Source: Rhizobium altiplani (lineage in GTDB: Bacteria; Pseudomonadota; Alphaproteobacteria; Rhizobiales; Rhizobiaceae). From it: a DNA stretch of 64,000 nucleotides. Shown in pieces: positions 62,645-64,000 of the stretch. Below the pieces are notes generated by a model. The model had not been told where the DNA came from and searched no databases. It saw only the letters and a list, made by a program, of their open reading frames with translations. The position numbers and the translations under genes are program-made. Positions within the stretch are counted from its first letter, which is position 1. Each line of letters begins with the position of its first letter. Where the stretch lies: assembly GCF_001542405.1 (NCBI RefSeq), contig NZ_LNCD01000091.1, positions 1-64,000 on the forward strand, in the 5' to 3' direction.

Positions 62645-64000
62645 TGACCTCTCCTGAACAAAACGACCGGATGGCAAATGCGATCCGTTTCCTCGCCATG
62701 GATGCAGTCGAAAAGGCAAATTCGGGGCATCCCGGCATGCCGATGGGCATGGCTGACGTAGCGACGATTCTCTTCACGAAGTATCTGCGGTTCGACCCGA
62801 AGAAGCCGCATTGGCCGAACCGCGACCGCTTCGTGCTGTCGGCCGGCCACGGCTCGATGCTGCTTTACTCGCTGCTCTATTTGACCGGCTACCCCGACAT
62901 GACGATCGAGGACCTGAAGCAGTTCCGCCAGCTCGGTTCGAAGACCGCCGGCCATCCCGAATACGGTCATGCGACCGGCATCGAAACGACGACCGGCCCG
63001 CTCGGCCAGGGCATTGCCAATGCCGTCGGCATGGCGATCGCCGAACGCAAGCTGCGCGACGAGTTCGGCTCTGAGCTTCAGGACCACTACACCTATGCCA
63101 TCTGCGGCGACGGCTGCCTGATGGAAGGCATCAGCCACGAGGCGATCGCACTTGCCGGTCATCTGAAGCTGAACAAGCTCGTTCTCTTCTGGGATAACAA
63201 CTCGATCACCATCGACGGCGCCGTCTCCCTGTCGGATTCCACCGATCAGGTTGCTCGCTTCAAGGCTGTTCATTGGAACACGATCGAAATCGACGGCCAC
63301 GACCAGGCTGCCATTGCCGCCGCCATCGAAGCCGCTCACAAGTCCGACCGTCCGACCTTCATCGCCTGCAAGACGATCATCGGCTTCGGCGCTCCGAACA
63401 AGCAGGGCACGCATAAGGTTCACGGCAACCCGCTCGGCGCCGATGAAATCGCGGCGACCCGCAAGGCGCTGAACTGGGAATACGAACCCTTCGTCGTTCC
63501 TTCCGACGTTCTCGACGCATGGCGCGCAGCCGGCAGCCGCTCGGTCGAAACAGTCAAGACCTGGGAAGACGGCCTCGCCAAGTCCGCGCACAAGGCTGAG
63601 TTCACCCGCCGCTTCGCCGGCGACCTGCCGGAAGGCTTCGACGCCGCGATCAGCGCCTACAAGAAGAAGCTGATCGAAACCAAGCCGACGATTGCCACCC
63701 GCAAGGCATCGGAAGACGCGCTTGAGGTCATCAACGGCTTCCTGCCGGAAACGCTGGGCGGCTCCGCCGACCTGACGCCGTCGAACAATACCAAGACCAG
63801 CCAGATGCATTCGATCACGCCTACCGATTTCGCCGGCCGCTATATGCATTGGGGCATCCGCGAGCACGGCATGGCTTCGGCCATGAATGGTGTCGCGCTG
63901 CACGGCGGCCTTATCCCCTACGGCGGCGGCTTCCTGATCTTCTCGGACTATTGCCGACCGCCGATCCGCCTGGCCGCCCTCATGGGCATCCGCGTTGTCC
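62645..64000 (+). CDS. tkt: Transketolase (5' part, runs off the window)
   Basis: Transketolase moves two-carbon units between pentose phosphates and glycolytic sugars using thiamine diphosphate. The 452 codons visible cover the N-terminal and most of the central domain. [12 protein letters not shown] (about 29-40) and [15 protein letters not shown] are the substrate-site motifs. The thiamine-binding motif [13 protein letters not shown] (about 155-167) ends in [23 protein letters not shown] (about 411-424) carries the cofactor-activating Glu. GGA lies 5 bases before the ATG. The frame is open to base 64000, so the C-terminal third lies outside. In related rhizobia gap and pgk follow. Confidence 0.96.

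Overview
The window looks like core chromosome of a Rhizobiaceae alphaproteobacterium (Rhizobium, Ensifer/Sinorhizobium or Agrobacterium type; the genus cannot be fixed from sequence reading alone). The case rests on high GC content, the gene order tol-pal/ybgC/sqdBDC and gnd/6S RNA/zapA/tkt, a serC leader RNA, a promoter matching the alphaproteobacterial general stress sigma factor EcfG, the lpiA(mprF)-acvB operon, and a coxMNOP-like oxidase. There is no prophage, CRISPR array or large island. The only mobile DNA is a frameshifted transposase fragment at the left edge, ending about 10 bases from a tRNA-Met gene.

Layout. 1-770: IS remnant and tRNA-Met(CAU). 0.9-13 kb: mnmA, then an accessory metal and sensing block: chromate efflux (chrA plus a rhodanese-ChrB protein, with a divergent MFS transporter), a PAS-PAS-GGDEF-EAL protein, a MerR regulator with a divergent ZntA-type ATPase and a textbook operator-promoter, and a glutamate-receptor-like channel protein. 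Next come a stress-promoter-linked Ala/Pro-rich membrane protein and a 52-residue lipoprotein. 13-24 kb: serine biosynthesis (serC-serA behind a structured leader), two outer-membrane beta-barrel proteins, glmM, ftsH and tilS. 23-29.5 kb: the Tol-Pal envelope system, transcribed leftwards in the order ybgC, tolQ, tolR, tolA, tolB, pal, cpoB. 29.6-32.6 kb: sqdBDC for the sulfolipid SQDG, with 4-base overlaps.

32.6-41.8 kb: an Ala-rich protein of unknown function, 5-formyl-THF cyclo-ligase, a YmdB-type phosphodiesterase, an exported metallo-beta-lactamase-like protein with a degenerate metal motif, a flavin-reductase-fold stress protein and yebC. Then an ECF sigma/anti-sigma pair lies divergent to a Tat-exported metallo-hydrolase and a periplasmic TPR protein, followed by an IalB-family and an SH3-like protein. 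41.8-46.7 kb: five oxidase subunit genes of an alternative aa3-type cytochrome c oxidase and a soluble cytochrome c. 46.9-53.5 kb: a luciferase-like monooxygenase, a chemoreceptor, ruvCAB with a LexA-like box, and a DinB-like protein. 53.5-57.5 kb: acvB and lpiA/mprF, which hydrolyse and make lysyl-phosphatidylglycerol. 57.7-64 kb: an MscS-family channel with a tandem repeat upstream, gnd, 6S RNA, zapA, a coiled-coil DUF4164 protein and the 5' part of transketolase.

Much of the window concerns the cell envelope: Tol-Pal, FtsH, GlmM, SQDG, lysyl-PG, outer-membrane proteins, the mechanosensitive channel and chromate/Zn efflux. I see no clearly new multi-gene system. The best leads are the ECF/Tat-hydrolase/TPR module, the ligand-gated channel homologue, the degenerate MBL protein, the unannotated small lipoprotein and several unexplained DNA repeats.
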